Origin: Lotus japonicus
Taxonomy: Eukaryota; Streptophyta; Magnoliopsida; Fabales; Fabaceae
NCBI RefSeq assembly: GCF_012489685.1
Contig: NC_080041.1
Location: forward strand, 107,229,760-107,293,759
Length of the DNA: 64,000 nt
Reading direction: 5' to 3'
Made by a program: the position numbers and the translations under genes
Shown here: piece after piece, positions 1-10,753 of the stretch
Numbering within the stretch: the first letter of the stretch is position 1
Layout: each line of letters starts with the position of its first letter
Notes under the pieces: model-generated
Told to the model about the DNA's origin: nothing
What the model saw: only the letters and a program-made list of their open reading frames with translations
The model's database searches: none

Positions 1-122
1 TAATTAGTAAACATTTTTTACAACGGTTGATATAACAACCGATGTGAAATATAATGCGGTGGCATTTTTGAAATTTTAATAAAGTACTTTTCACATCGGG
101 TATAATACAACCGTTGTGAAAA
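1..122. repeat. CACTA left subterminal repeats
   Basis: There are two hairpin-forming copies of the CGGTT...AACCG(A/T)TGTGAAA motif, at 21-50 and 85-122. They match those near the right end of the element. In CACTA elements such repeats bind the transposase or accessory protein. Confidence 0.75.
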
Positions 123-270
123 GTCCCTCACACAACACTGAAAATCCAACACGCACAAACTCAACCAATCACGGAAAAAACCTAAGTTTGCAAACACTTG
201 GAGGAAGAAGATGGAAGTCGCTTAACTTGGAGCTTCCTGCACCAACGACGCCGTCGCGAAGACCCTTCCT

Positions 271-485
271 GTTGTTCGTGCCAAACGACGCCGTCTCGAA
301 GGTACGCATCTTCTGAGGTCCTCTCTTTTCTCTTCTCACATCCTATCTCACCATAAATTTCATGCGTTCTTCTGCATAACTCTCCATTCATGATGCTTGC
401 TTCGTTTTCTAGGGCTTTCCTCGTTCCGGTATCGACATTCCAGCTGTTTGTGCCGAACGACACCGTCTTGAAGGTACGCATCTTC
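271..485 (+). repeat. Duplicated exon-end / splice-donor segment in the CACTA 5' region
   Basis: A 43-bp segment at 271-313 is repeated imperfectly at 443-485. Both copies contain GTGCC(A/G)AACGAC and end in a potential donor, AAG|GTACGCATCTTC. The region reads like a 5' leader exon with alternative duplicated donors. I cannot assign a protein to it. Confidence 0.45.
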
Positions 486-2730
486 AATTACCCTAAGTTT
501 GCGCTGAAAATTTTGATGCTACTAGCTATGAATACTGGGTAAAAATAGCACTGATGGTCTATGTGTAAAAATAATGATTCAGTGTTTCTTTTGGTTAAAT
601 ACTATCCAAGATTGCTAGGTTAGAATTATCCCTAGTTAAATTCACAAGAGTATATACCCCTCAGAAATACTTATTTCGCCAACTACCAAGTTAATTCAAC
701 TGTCAAACTACTTAAACACTCATTTAGGTATGATGTTGATATTGCAGAGAAAGAAGGGCAATGGAAAACAGATGGTTCATAGCCCAATGACATGAATGAT
801 AGAAGTTCATGTGAGGGAAAATTGTTACAGTATCAACTAGTTCAATTTGAAACCAAATTGTCATAACTGTATTTTGGAAGCCAAGAGTTAACAAAAATTG
901 CAAATTCTGTGATCTGTCTAAGGGCTATAATCTCTCATGGTTTTGATGTTCTGTGCAGAGTTGCGTAATGACCACAAGGAGGTAACTGAGAAAATCAATC
1001 AAAACATACAAATTTTGCATTCTGCAAGACTTGGAAAATCACCCTTCAAGAATTCAGGTATTCAGTACTGGAGAATTTATTGTTTCTCATTGTTAACTTT
1101 GCCTTCTTGTTGATGTTACATTACATTGTTTGCTTTTGAAGACAATAAATACTTCATCATATATGTACGAGTGAGAGCCGGAGCGACATTCGTTAGAGAA
1201 ATTAAGTGGAAGGAATATGTTAGGAAGTGACTATATAGAAATGATATTTTCTTGAACTCTGTATAGAAGGTTTATTGGTTGAGATAAATGTTCAGATTAT
1301 GCTCATAGAATTTGTTTCTAGGCTTTCATACTCTCTTGTAGACTTATTAGCATGTTAGTCCACGGGCATTCAACGGTAAAAATAGTATAGACCAGAGTCC
1401 TATGATCCTTGTTCTGAATTGCAGCTACTTCAATGAAACCAGTTTTCTTTCTTCTTCAATTGTTATTTGTATTAAGTTGGTATGTACTTATCCAGATTCC
1501 TAAGAGGCTAGGATCCTTGATCTGGATTTCAGCTACTTCAATGAAATCAGTTTTCTTTCTTATTCAATGGTTGTTTGTATCAATTTGGTATGTACTTATC
1601 AGATTCACATGTAAAGTTCATTTCAAGGGACAGTGTTACTGCAAGGGTTGAAGTATATAAAGATCATGCGAGGAATAGACATAGGTTATATTAAATGTTT
1701 TGATTGTAAATCTGGTTCCATTGCTTTAAACAGAGTTGTGCTAACACTTAAAAATCATGTTTGAAACTTCTATACAGCTGGAAACTAGCCCATGGGTTTA
1801 CTTATTTAATTTTTCCATTACTGCACTTTTGAAGTCTTGATATGCTTTGATGGTCTAATTTTCTGAATTTGATTTTGATTCTATCATTGTTTGGTTTTTA
1901 CATTGTATATGAATAGTGTGAGTGGTGTCTATATTATCATTTTTTATCCTATATATGTTTGGTTGTCTAGAGTGTGTGAACTATATAGGTTAGAGAATGA
2001 AGCATCTATTTGGAGTTCATTTAAACAAGTGAACCAGGATGAAGTTCTGAAACATCAGTTACAACTACCTTATTATTTGGTTCAATAAAACTATGATAGC
2101 TTGTATTTCTTGGTCAGTAAGCTGTGTAATATTTATCTAACTTCGCCTGTAACCACCAAAATCTAGTTAGGCCGCCATTTTGTGTCTATCATTCTATGTC
2201 TATTTGATGTTATGGATTGGGTGTTATTAGCGGACTCTTTATTCCTTATGATAGCATATTACTCTTGGTAACCTGGTTCTTATCACATATTTCTGTTTTG
2301 CCTGGTTCCTTCTGATCGTGGAACTTCAGCATCTGCTTTGAAGAGTGAGGTGTGAAATTCTTGAGTGTCTTTTGTATTTTTCACACTTATAAAATGCAAC
2401 TCTATGAGTACATATAGAGAGTGGATGTTGGTATTGGGAAAATCATAAGCTTTTATGAACGAAGGTTGTGGGTTTCCTTGCAGCCTTAAGTTTTTTAATG
2501 TCATCTTTTTGCATATTTACTCATGTTTTAAAAATAATGCTTCTATATCATCTCTTTCTCATGTGTTCTCCTTTATGTATACATATTGTCTCCACGACTT
2601 GAATATGATTGAAAATGGATGCAGTATGTCTTGCTCAACTAAAATTTTGCACTGCTTTTTTAGTTGTGGATTATTGTTTTAAAACTTGAGTATGCATTGC
2701 TCATTACTCTTTCATTTTGGTTTACTATTT
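486..2730. other. CACTA 5' interior without a recognisable gene
   Basis: AT-rich, intron-like sequence. The only structure I see is an imperfect tandem duplication of about 107 bp (about 1422-1510 and 1529-1607), both copies carrying AGCTACTTCAATGAAA. No open frame here resembles a known protein. Confidence 0.4.
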
Positions 2731-3196
2731 AGTTCTTCTCAACGAAGCCTCTACCTTGTGATCCTTCAAGCTTGCCAAAGTATCCTCCTAGCAAAGAATT
2801 CGATGCCAAAGTACGGGATGAAGAAGCTACAAGGTGGGTGTTCACTTTTGGTGTGGAATTCTAGTTATATGTTAGTATTGCCAAAATGCACTAATACAAA
2901 TTGCACTAATACAAATTGCAGTTCAAAGGGGATCCTTTATGTTTGTGTATCTCTGCAGTTATTGTAGTTGCATCTTTTTGTGTAAAATTTGGTTGACTTA
3001 GGGTATGATGGTGATTAGAAATCGGTTTCCAATTTTTACTGGAATTTGATGTTTTTTTTTGTCTTGTTTGTGCAGTATTACTATGAGCCAGGCACTGGAA
3101 GGCAGTTTCGCTCTCTGATAGCTGTTCAGCGAACTCTTCCACCTACTCCAGCTCCGGCAAACTCTTCCAGCCACTGCAGAACTCTTCCATCTTGCT
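2731..3196 (+). pseudogene. Possible captured host exons with MBD-like motif
   Basis: Two stretches look like spliced exons. The first, about 2740-2833, reads as a proline-rich segment ending before GTGGGT. The second starts at 3077 after TGTGCAG and reads YYEPGTGRQFRSL before turning repetitive and ending at GTAAGT near 3196. The second resembles the C-terminal half of a methyl-CpG-binding domain (YYxPxxGRxFRS). CACTA elements often capture host exons, so I read these as transduplicated fragments or leader exons of the transposon gene. The MBD assignment rests on one short motif. Confidence 0.3.
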
Positions 3197-3338
3197 GTAA
3201 GTTTATTTTCTAAGGTTGTATTTAGCTATTCATTTGAAAAATGTTGATGAGTTTGGTCCCAGTGTCAATAATGTTAACTTTGGATCTAGATTAGCACAAT
3301 AAAGTAATTTAATATCTGTTAATTTTCAGAATGTAGCT

Positions 3339-3533
3339 ATGGATCGTAGTTGGATGAGAGCTAATCGATTAAGTCATGAGTTTAATAATGGAGTGACTGA
3401 ATTTCTAGAATTTGCTGATAAAAATCTTCGAAACAACAATGGACTTTTTCCATGTCCTTGTGTTTCTTGTGGGAACCGGGAACCAAAACTTTCTATGAAT
3501 ATGCTGGCTTCTTGTGTTGACACTCTTGTTTAA
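3339..3533 (+). CDS. Transposase-associated (TNP_assoc) domain, truncated
   Basis: The 64-codon frame begins MDRSWM and runs through a CPCVSCGN cysteine motif. This is the signature of the transposase-associated domain found at the N terminus of plant CACTA TNP2 proteins. The full domain is usually longer and is followed by the TNP2 catalytic region. Here the frame stops at 3533, inside the first copy of a 99-bp tandem repeat. An AG acceptor (TTTTCAG) lies at 3323-3329, just upstream of the ATG. The domain probably binds DNA or another transposase subunit in the nucleus; in this copy it is cut short. It may be an upstream exon of the next gene, but no clean donor joins them in frame. Confidence 0.65.
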   Translation: MDRSWMRANRLSHEFNNGVTEFLEFADKNLRNNNGLFPCPCVSCGNREPKLSMNMLASCVDTLV

Positions 3534-3735
3534 TTACCTCTGAATTATTGGTTAGTAGTAATAGTATCTTCCTAGTGATTTTTGTTGTTTAATATGAATA
3601 TGCTGGCTTCTTGTGTTGACACTCTTGTTTAATTACCTCTGAATTATTGGTTAGTAGTAATAGTATCTTCCTAGTGATTTTTGTTGTTTAATATGAATAT
3701 GCTGGCTTATGTGTTGACTTTCTATTGTTTAACAA
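3495..3735 (+). repeat. 99-bp tandem duplication in the CACTA gene
   Basis: Copies start at 3495, 3594 and 3693. The first two are full length (99 bp) and the third breaks off after about 40 bp. The near identity of the full copies points to a recent duplication. It starts inside the coding exon and contains in-frame stops. Confidence 0.85.
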
Positions 3736-3745
3736 ACAAATTTAG

Positions 3746-5752
3746 GAAAAAAGTCAAAAGGGTAGGGATAATGTGGCTAAGAATCTTCACCCACATACAT
3801 TATCTCGTGGAGGATATGATTTGCTTGAGCAGAAAATGATTAAAGAAAAGAGTCAAGAACTAGAAGCATCAGGAGAACTAGATTGTATTCCATCTCCACC
3901 GTCACGTCATGACAAATGGAAGAGAGCACGACAAAAGCGAGGGGGAGAATACACATCAGAGGCTACACGGGTTGTTGCTGAGAAAATTGTAAGTAAAATA
4001 CATTTTCCATGATTACTTTGTAATTATACTTGTAAGTGTTCCTTGTATGCGGTCTTTTCCACTAATGAAATATTAATTTATGTGTTCTGTGTTTTGCAAA
4101 TGTATGCGGTCTGTGTTTTGCAAATGTAGGACTCACTGGTTGAAGAGAATGAAAAAGGAACCGTTGTTTTAGAAGGACGTGATGATATCTTGTCAAAGGC
4201 AATTGGAACATCCGAGCATGGTGGTCGTGTTCGTGGTGTTGGAGGATTTTATAATATATCCAATTACTTCGGAAGGTCTTCACGTCGAACACAATCCATA
4301 GATGTTAAGGTGATTGAAGCACAACTTGAGGCTAAACTTGAAGAAAAACTTGCAGCAAAGATTAAAGCAGAATGTAAAGAAGAGCTTGAATATCAGTTGT
4401 CCCTAGCTCATGAGAAGATGCAACAGTCATTTATGGAGACTCTCAAGACTATGGGTTTGTCTGAAATCTCCCCAACAAACAAACAAGGAGATCAAAATGT
4501 TTTTGGTCTTGTAAGCACAAAAGGTTCTTGTTCCGCAGCACAAGAAAATTGCAGGGAGGACTCAACCGCTGACAATGTTCAGAAAGTGTTACTTATGTTT
4601 TTGAAGGAGCAAAAACATGTATTTTTACCATTAGAACATGAAGCTGAGATAGAAAACTTTTGGATTTCACCAAAGTGTATTAAAGAGTTGTTGGTGGGTT
4701 CGGCTTGGCTTGACGTTTCTATTCTACAAGTTTGGTGCACGTAAGTACACTATCATTTCTACGTAAGTACACTATCATTATCTTTTATAACTGCAATATT
4801 CAATATTAATTTCAAATTTATTCAGGTATATCCATCGTCTATGTATTGAAAGAAACAAATCAGATGTGTTTGGAATTTTGGACCCAGTCATCTTGAGTTT
4901 AGCAGGTCCAAATATCCAAAAGTCTAAAAGGAGAGTTCAAACACACATACTATCTAAGTTACGTGATTTCAACAAAGTGTGTTACTTAGCACCATATCTT
5001 GCTGAGTAAGTATATGTAAATTTGTCATTTCTTTTATTTTTTTTAATCCAAATATATCTTACTTGACACACTTATTGTTCTTCAACGCTTACAGTGGGCA
5101 TTGGCAATTAATTATCATTTGTCCTAAACACAATACCTTAGTACTCCTTTGTTCATTACACAAGGATCTTCATTCACCAATGAAGGATATTGTTATGAGG
5201 TAAGTGTATATTTTATGTCGCTTTTGTTATATATTTATGTCCTATTACCCTGAAATGTTTAATTTTCTTTGTTGATTGTTTTCAATTTTTTTGATATAGA
5301 GTTATGGAGATTTATCAATTGGCTGAGGGTAGTAAAAAAAGGGCTGAATTGGTTCGTCCCAAAGTAAGTGTAGGGTAGATTATGGTTGCGTCTTGTTGTT
5401 GTTGTTTTGATATATATTAAGTGTATAAACATCGAATTCATTTGTAGGCAAGGTTGCAGCCTAATGGGAATGATTGTGGATATTATGTGATGAAGAATAT
5501 GCTTGACATTGTCTCTGCTAATATTACTAAGTCTTGGAATGAGGTATTTTAATTTTATGATAAGTTAAATGTTTGTCTCTTAATTAGTTTGTCTCACTGT
5601 TTGAGTTCTTCATCAAAATGTCACAAACCTTGTATTTTAACCCATTGTACAAATTGTAGGTATTCAATGATCCAACGGCATTAACAGAAGAAGAGTTGTA
5701 TGATTTGCGAAACAGTTGGGCAACTTGTTTTCTAGAGTTGATTAAACCTTAG
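3746..5752 (+). CDS. Transposon protein: Transposase_24 region plus Ulp1/C48-like protease
   Basis: Seven exons can be placed by GT/AG sites and frame: 3746-3988, 4130-4740, 4826-5005, 5095-5199, 5300-5363, 5448-5543 and 5660-5752, giving about 463 codons as far as visible. The first two carry the En/Spm Transposase_24 pattern (HTLSRGGY..., SEATRVVAEKI, then a Lys/Glu-rich coiled coil). The later exons carry the papain-like C48 fold of Ulp1: GHWQL (catalytic His), and QPNGNDCGYYVMKNM (oxyanion Gln, nucleophile Cys). The position that normally holds the catalytic Asp in WLDSL reads LLCSL, so the triad may be incomplete. Related elements with Ulp1-like domains are known in plants; the protease may act on SUMO-like conjugates. 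There is no TNP2 catalytic domain. An upstream exon is likely, since the first listed exon lacks an ATG at its start. Confidence 0.75.
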
Positions 5753-6385
5753 AATTTATCAGGTTTATGCCTAAACTGTCTGAAAAACCTTAGCTCTCTT
5801 TGTATTGTGCTTTTTTCTGCACCTGCATTTGTCTTTGCTGCACTTGATGCGTGCGTACGTACCTTGTTATACTCTAGTTTTTTATTCTCTTTTGTCTTTG
5901 TTTTGGCTATATGTTGCTTGTTGAGTTTGTTTAGCTGATATACTGATCATATCATTAGTTTGTTTATGCTAGATTGATTGAATTGCTGGGAATTTTGCTG
6001 ATATGGACAGTAGATTGGTGGAGAGATGATTGAATGGATTCATATGAGGCACTTTTTCTGCTGAATTGCGTGGCTCAGAATTTCAAGTGGTAGTGAATCT
6101 CTTTTTGTTGTATTGGTGGTCTTGGAGGCTTGGTAAAATTTGGGATAGGCACTAACATTTGGGCAGTTTGTTGCCTTTGGATTAGTAGCTTTAGAGTTCT
6201 TACTACCTTAGTCTTTTCTTTAGCTTAGCTAGTTTATCTTTAGCTTAGCTAGTTTTGGTTACTTTGTATTTTGGCTTTGGACCGTTTCCTTGGTTTTTTC
6301 CAAAAAATATTTGGCAATGCATGATCAATTATTAATGATCAATGAATATTCAGCTCAAATTACTGTAAAAAAAAGGAAAAAAAAG
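5753..6385. other. 3' untranslated / spacer part of the CACTA element
   Basis: T-rich sequence following the protease stop codon, with a short duplicated TCTTTAGCTTAGCTAGTT motif near 6220-6255. No gene is visible. Confidence 0.5.
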
Positions 6386-6708
6386 GACATTTCACCTCGG
6401 TTAGAAAATCAGCTGATGTAAAATATGTATATAAAAAAAAAAAAAAAAGAGTATTCACATCGGTTGCGAAAATAACCGATGTAAAATGTCTAACTTTCCA
6501 CATCGGTTATTTCCTACCAACCGATGTGAAATGTATACTTTTCACATCGGTTATTTGATTCGCCCGATGTGAAAAATTACTTTTCACATCGGTTGTACAA
6601 CCGATGTGAAAAGGTGGTGACATACTACATCACCCTTACTTACATCGGTTATGAACCGATGTAAAAAGTGATTTTGGCCCGATGTTAAAAGTAGTTTTTC
6701 TAGTAGTG
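6386..6708. repeat. CACTA right subterminal palindromes and terminus
   Basis: About six palindromic units of the type TTCACATCGGTT-spacer-AACCGATGTGAAA lie head to tail. They are followed by the terminal TTTTTCTAGTAGTG, which ends at 6708. Confidence 0.85.
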
Positions 6709-6711
6709 ATA

Positions 6712-7240
6712 TACTTATATAGGAACGGAGGGAGTATTAGTTTTGTGAATTTTAACAAAAATGATTGCATTTCTTAGGATGTGTGTCAACCTTAAAAATG
6801 GACAGTTATTTTGAAACGGGGAGGTAGTAATTGCTTAATCTTCAAGCTCAACATTTATCCTCACCATTCCAATACTATGAGAGAGTCATGAGTAATTAAT
6901 AGGGATAGTTTTGAATTTTTTTTTACATCATATCGGAAAGATAAATTGCACCCGCCAGGAATCGATCCCTTGACTTCCCCCTACCCAACCTATATGTCCC
7001 AGCTCCTACCACTTGAGTTAATCTACGAGGACAGGATAGTTTTGAAATTGAACCTGAATAATTAATAAATTATGAAAAATATTTATAAAAAAACTTAATG
7101 AAAGGATTATTTTTCACACTTCAGAAAATTTTAGGAGTTAAATACATTTTTTAAAACGTAAAGAATTAAGTCGCACTTAAAGCGAACAAGTTAATCCACA
7201 AGTCAAAATTAAGGGACTATAAATTTATTTATTCATTTTC
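6712..7240. mobile_element. Stowaway-like remnant and unassigned AT-rich DNA
   Basis: TAGGAACGGAGGGAGTA at 6720-6736 is the canonical inner/outer end of plant Stowaway MITEs, and a decayed second end (AAACGGGGAGGTAGTA) follows at about 6814-6829. Positions 6945-7030 contain a B-box-like GGAATCGATCCC segment of the kind seen in tRNA-derived SINEs. Nothing else is recognisable up to the actin fragment. Confidence 0.4.
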
Positions 7241-7263
7241 AAGTTTGTGCTTTCTCTTTGTAG

Positions 7264-7555
7264 GTATTGCATTGGAGTGTGGTGATGGTGTGACCAGCAC
7301 TGCTCCTGTTTACGAGGGTTATGTCCTCCCACATGCTATCCAAAGTATTAATTTTGGTGGTAGTGACATCACTAAATACTTGATAGACATTTTGGGTGAA
7401 CGTGGGTATTCATTCACCAACTCCTCAGAGTGTAAAATTGTGAGGGACATGAAAGAAAAATTAGCTTACCTTGCTCTTAACTATGAGCATGAGCTAGAAA
7501 CAGCCAAAACTAGTTCTTGCATGTGTTGACTATGAGATACCAGATGGGCATGTAA
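7264..7555 (+). pseudogene. Actin exon fragment
   Basis: From 7264 the translation follows the actin core: [19 protein letters not shown], then ERGYSFTN and [11 protein letters not shown], and ELETAKTSS. It starts directly after an intron-like TTTCTCTTTGTAG, which splits a Gly codon at the place where plant actins have their second coding intron. Several conserved residues are changed (for example CGDG for SGDG). The frame stops at 7529, while the next actin residues (YE-PDGH) appear in another frame at 7530-7555. No other actin exons flank it. It is a decayed, probably transposon-carried actin piece. Confidence 0.8.
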
Positions 7556-7573
7556 ATTACTGCGGAGGAGTGT

Positions 7574-8167
7574 TTGGCAGAAAACCAGATTGCCTTGGAC
7601 CGGTCTTACCCAAACCCGGTCCACCTAAACCTTGTCAAAATTCCAACGCTTCTGGTTCATTCCCCTCTTCTCCCTTCTGCAGAAAACGATGCTCTGTCGG
7701 TGGAGAAACCCAGTGACGAATCCTCAATAGGTGCGTCAATATTAGCGGTGGATGATGTTGTTCAACTCTCTGTCAATGACGACACTGCAGTGAGCCTGCA
7801 GGAACTTAGGAGCTCGATGATGGCTAGAGGGAAAAAGCTTGTAATCCCAGGAGTGAGCAGTAAGTCGAAAAGGAGGAAAAAAGGTCGTGAAGCTGCGCAG
7901 AGAAGGAAGAAGGCGCTTGTGGCAGTGTGCTCAACGTCAAATTCACTATCTGATTCAGGAATAATGCAAGGCAATGGACGCTTCTGGATCAAAAACACTG
8001 AGAATGAAGCCCAAACACTGTGGGCCTTGGGGAAAGAGCTCGGGGTCTCCACAAAAGGGCAGGACGAAGAGGTGATTGGGAAGATGATGGAGATGGAAAA
8101 AAGAGATCAGGAGATGGCAACAAGCGTGGCCAATCCTGGTACAGCAGGAAATGAGGTTGGTAATTAA
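7574..8167 (+). CDS. LINE ORF1-like protein, C-terminal part
   Basis: A 197-codon frame lies immediately upstream of a LINE endonuclease start. It has a basic patch (KSKRRKKGREAAQRRKK, about residues 96-112) followed by an acidic, Met/Glu-rich tail. It contains no CCHC knuckle. Its stop codon TAA abuts the ORF2 ATG, the usual stop-restart layout of plant L1-clade LINEs. I infer the ORF1 role from position and composition. The junction with the actin fragment at about 7556-7573 suggests the 5' end is missing. Confidence 0.5.
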   Translation: MAENQIALDRSYPNPVHLNLVKIPTLLVHSPLLPSAENDALSVEKPSDESSIGASILAVDDVVQLSVNDDTAVSLQELRSSMMARGKKLVIPGVSSKSKRRKKGREAAQRRKKALVAVCSTSNSLSDSGIMQGNGRFWIKNTENEAQTLWALGKELGVSTKGQDEEVIGKMMEMEKRDQEMATSVANPGTAGNEVGN

Positions 8168-8353
8168 ATGAATATATTGTCCTACAATACAAGGGGGTTG
8201 GGGAGTTGTCTGAAATGGAGAGCAATCAGAGAACTAATTTCAAGGGAGAAGGTTGAAATGATCTTGTTGCAGGAGACTAAATCACAAGTAGTGGATCAAC
8301 GATTGTGTAATACTCTCTGGGGTGAACCAAGTAGTGGATCAACGATTGTGTAA
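8168..8353 (+). pseudogene. LINE ORF2 endonuclease, N-terminal fragment
   Basis: The first 45 or so codons begin MNILSYNTRGLG and include the IRELISREKVEMILLQETK segment. This is the start of the apurinic-like endonuclease (EEP family) of L1-type LINEs; the catalytic Asn and the Glu of QETK are present. Homology ends after about 8290. The rest of the endonuclease and the whole RT are gone, and a 34-bp direct repeat (8289-8322 and 8330-8363) marks the break. Confidence 0.75.
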
Positions 8354-8363
8354 TACTCTCTGT

Positions 8364-9339
8364 AGTAGAATTTTCTGTCTTCTGTTCAATTCAATATGGT
8401 TGTTCCCTTATCAAGACTTTGCTTTATGTTCTCACTTGCACTCTTTGTCAAATTGTGCTAATAAGGGGGAGAGTTAGTTATTTGTGTTTTGTGAAGACTT
8501 TGAAGAAGATTCTGTATGAAGATCTACATTCTACATGTTGATTGTTTAAATTAGCTAATTTTCTGGTAGCCCCATGTAGAAGCTTGTGCTGCAATGTGTT
8601 AAGCTATTTCCGTTGTGCTATGATTAGTGTGTTTGTGCATTGAAGCTTTCTATGGTAGAGAAGAACTTTGTCTGTGAAGGAGCTAATTTATTGAAGACCC
8701 TCTGAATGTGTTTTAGCCAAAATTTGCCAAAGGGGGAGATTGTTGTTCCTGTGTTTGTGATGTGTGTATTGGCTGCATTTTGCTTCAACACATTATTGTG
8801 CGACCAGATGATGCAACATGTGGTCTCTGCTAAATTGTGCAATCAAACGCTGAAGGCTTTGTGTTACGTTTGATTGTTGTTTGTGCGTTCAAGAAGACTT
8901 AAGTGAAGCTGTGCGTTTTGTGGATGCTTAAGGATTCGGTTATGATATATAGCGTGTGCTAACCTTGAAGTTGTTACAAGTTGTTAGCGTATGAACCTAG
9001 TTTGAAATAAGAGATATATTCTATTTTTAAATTGGTTCAGATTTGATTCTGGAAAGATATGATTCCCTGAAGATTCGTTTTCCAGAAGATGTGTTATGGA
9101 CTCAAGACATCAAGCCCATCCAAGACCCAAGTCTCTACGCTGGATGTCTATTTATTCAAGATTTGTAACCCTAGCTGCGCAAGGATTTTGGGCGTGTGTT
9201 TTTCATTCCTAGGGTTTATTGTGTGAGTCCTTCTTGTGAGTTTTGTACCAACTTAGTGCTTTCGTGTTCATCAAAGTACTGAGTTGATTTGTTTAGTTGA
9301 GTTGTAATCTCATCAACAATAAACAAGTCTTGATCGTTG
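8364..9339 (+). mobile_element. Copia-type 3' internal end and LTR, inserted in a LINE
   Basis: A polypurine tract AAAGGGGGAGAT (8729-8740) is followed at 8741 by TGTTGTTCCTG, a typical copia 3' LTR start. The sequence to about 9318 (CATCAACA) or 9339 behaves as the LTR, with AATAAA-like signals near its end. About 370 bp of 3' internal sequence precede the tract, without a readable ORF. I could not find a TSD, so this is probably a truncated or recombined copy. The outer limits are uncertain. Confidence 0.55.
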
Positions 9340-9982
9340 TGGCAGTGGTCATTAGGGGTTATGGCAATTTACAAATGGTTAGGACTCTTTACTTTAATTC
9401 CAGCAGGAAGAACGGGGCCCTTCTGGCAACACGTCTTTTCCTATAAATCGAAAATGAAAAAGCAGGGTGCTTGGACAATTTCGGTTGCTACTGTTTGGTC
9501 GATATGGAATCAGCAAAACGCATGTGTCTTCAGGAATGAAGCAGTGAGTGTAGAAAAGATTCTCAGTTCAGTTCAAATCCTGGAGTTGGTTGAAAGGAAA
9601 AATTAACGTTTTCCCATGCACCTCTTATGAATGGCTTGTGAAACCATCCCACTTCATTGCCTCTCTGATTGGGGTGGTCTTGGAAGATGTCACTTTTTTT
9701 GCTTCGGCGCTGTGGGAAAGGGGTTTCAATTTGTTATGCACATCTGCATTGGGCTAGAGTATTGCAATTGTTATGCAATCTGTGCGTTAGGATCTTTTCA
9801 ATTTGGCCGCTGATCTTGCTCTATTTGGGGCGGTTTTTCAGCGTTCTTCCTCTTGTCCTTCTGTTTTGTACCTTAGTTTGTGGTTTTTCTGTTTTTACCT
9901 CACCTGAGAACTTTGTATACTCTTTGGTTTGAGTACCCATTTGTACTCATATATATACAATTTTGCTTATCTAAAAAAAATC
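9340..9982 (+). pseudogene. LINE 3' end (RT zinc-binding tail and 3' UTR)
   Basis: Codons from 9415 read KMKKQGAWTISVATVWSIWN, matching the W..IW..RN motif after the zf-RVT domain of plant LINE ORF2. The 3' end carries GAGTACCCATTTGTACTC and a terminal TTGCTTATCTAAAAAAAA near 9960-9980, typical of plant LINE tails. Together with 7574-8353 it forms one LINE whose endonuclease/RT body was lost around the copia fragment. Confidence 0.7.
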
Positions 9983-10753
9983 AAATTAGGTCCTTAAATT
10001 TTTTAATTTAATTGGGTCCAAAATGTGTTTCAACATGATGTGGCACGAATTTTTCCAATCAGCATTTCCACGTGGATTTTTTTTAATGCAGATGTGTAAA
10101 TGATTTTAACAAATTAAAATTAAACCCAAATTATTTTCTGATGTAAGAAAAAGAAATTAAACCCAAATTGAAAACCTAATTTCTCATCTCTATTCATCCC
10201 ACACAGCCTCCTTCTCATCTTCCCTTTCTGGTGCAGTGCAGTACCCACACCACCCTACCACCATGCTACTTCTTCCTCTCCCCCCAACGTGACAACCACC
10301 ACTCACGCACACCATGTCTTCTTCTTCCCGGGAAAACCCTCTACTCTATACATAAGCAACCTCATCATTTCTCTCTCTCTCTCACCGCCACCGTAGCCTC
10401 CTCTGTTCCGACGAGCTTCATCCACCAGCCCCATGGACGAAGGAGCAGAGAAGAACGACGAGAGAAACCGAGGAAAATAGAGGAGAAAACGACGAGAAAC
10501 AGAGACTGAACCACGACAACGACTTCAACTTCTCTCCTATTTTTCGGCGAGATGGTTGAGCCAATGGTGAAACCAAGATCACGAATAGACTCCCCTTGAA
10601 GCCAGCTTCGAAACCCCTAATTCAACTTGATGATCGGCATCCATCAACTCCGGCGACGACGCCGCCACTACCGTCTTTTCCGGGGAGTTCGAACCCTAGC
10701 GGTGATGATTTGAGACCAAATTTCTTTGGAAATGGGGAAGAATGAGGAGCAGC
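9983..10753. other. Unassigned region, C/A-rich leader-like DNA
   Basis: Contains the common plant transposon-like phrase TTAGGTCCTTAAATTTTT (about 9987) and a pyrimidine-rich, CCACC-rich stretch at 10200-10640. This resembles a plant 5' UTR, with ATGs but no long conserved frame. I cannot identify a gene. Confidence 0.35.

Larger units (their letters stand above)
1..6708 (+). mobile_element. CACTA (En/Spm) transposon, left terminus outside the window
   Basis: The right terminus ends at 6708 with TTTTTCTAGTAGTG, the inverse of a CACTACTAG terminus. Just inside it, 6386-6685 holds about six short palindromes built on TCACATCGGTT / AACCGATGTGA. The same motif recurs at 21-50 and 85-122, so the window opens inside the left subterminal repeats and the left TIR lies upstream. 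The interior codes on the plus strand for a TNP-associated domain and a Transposase_24 / C48-protease gene. I see no TNP2-type transposase domain between 122 and 5752, so this copy is probably non-autonomous. Confidence 0.85.

Noticed and set aside
10231..10509. 92-codon frame in the CCACC-rich region
   Set aside because: It resembles a 5' UTR in composition, has no conserved motif and no visible continuation.
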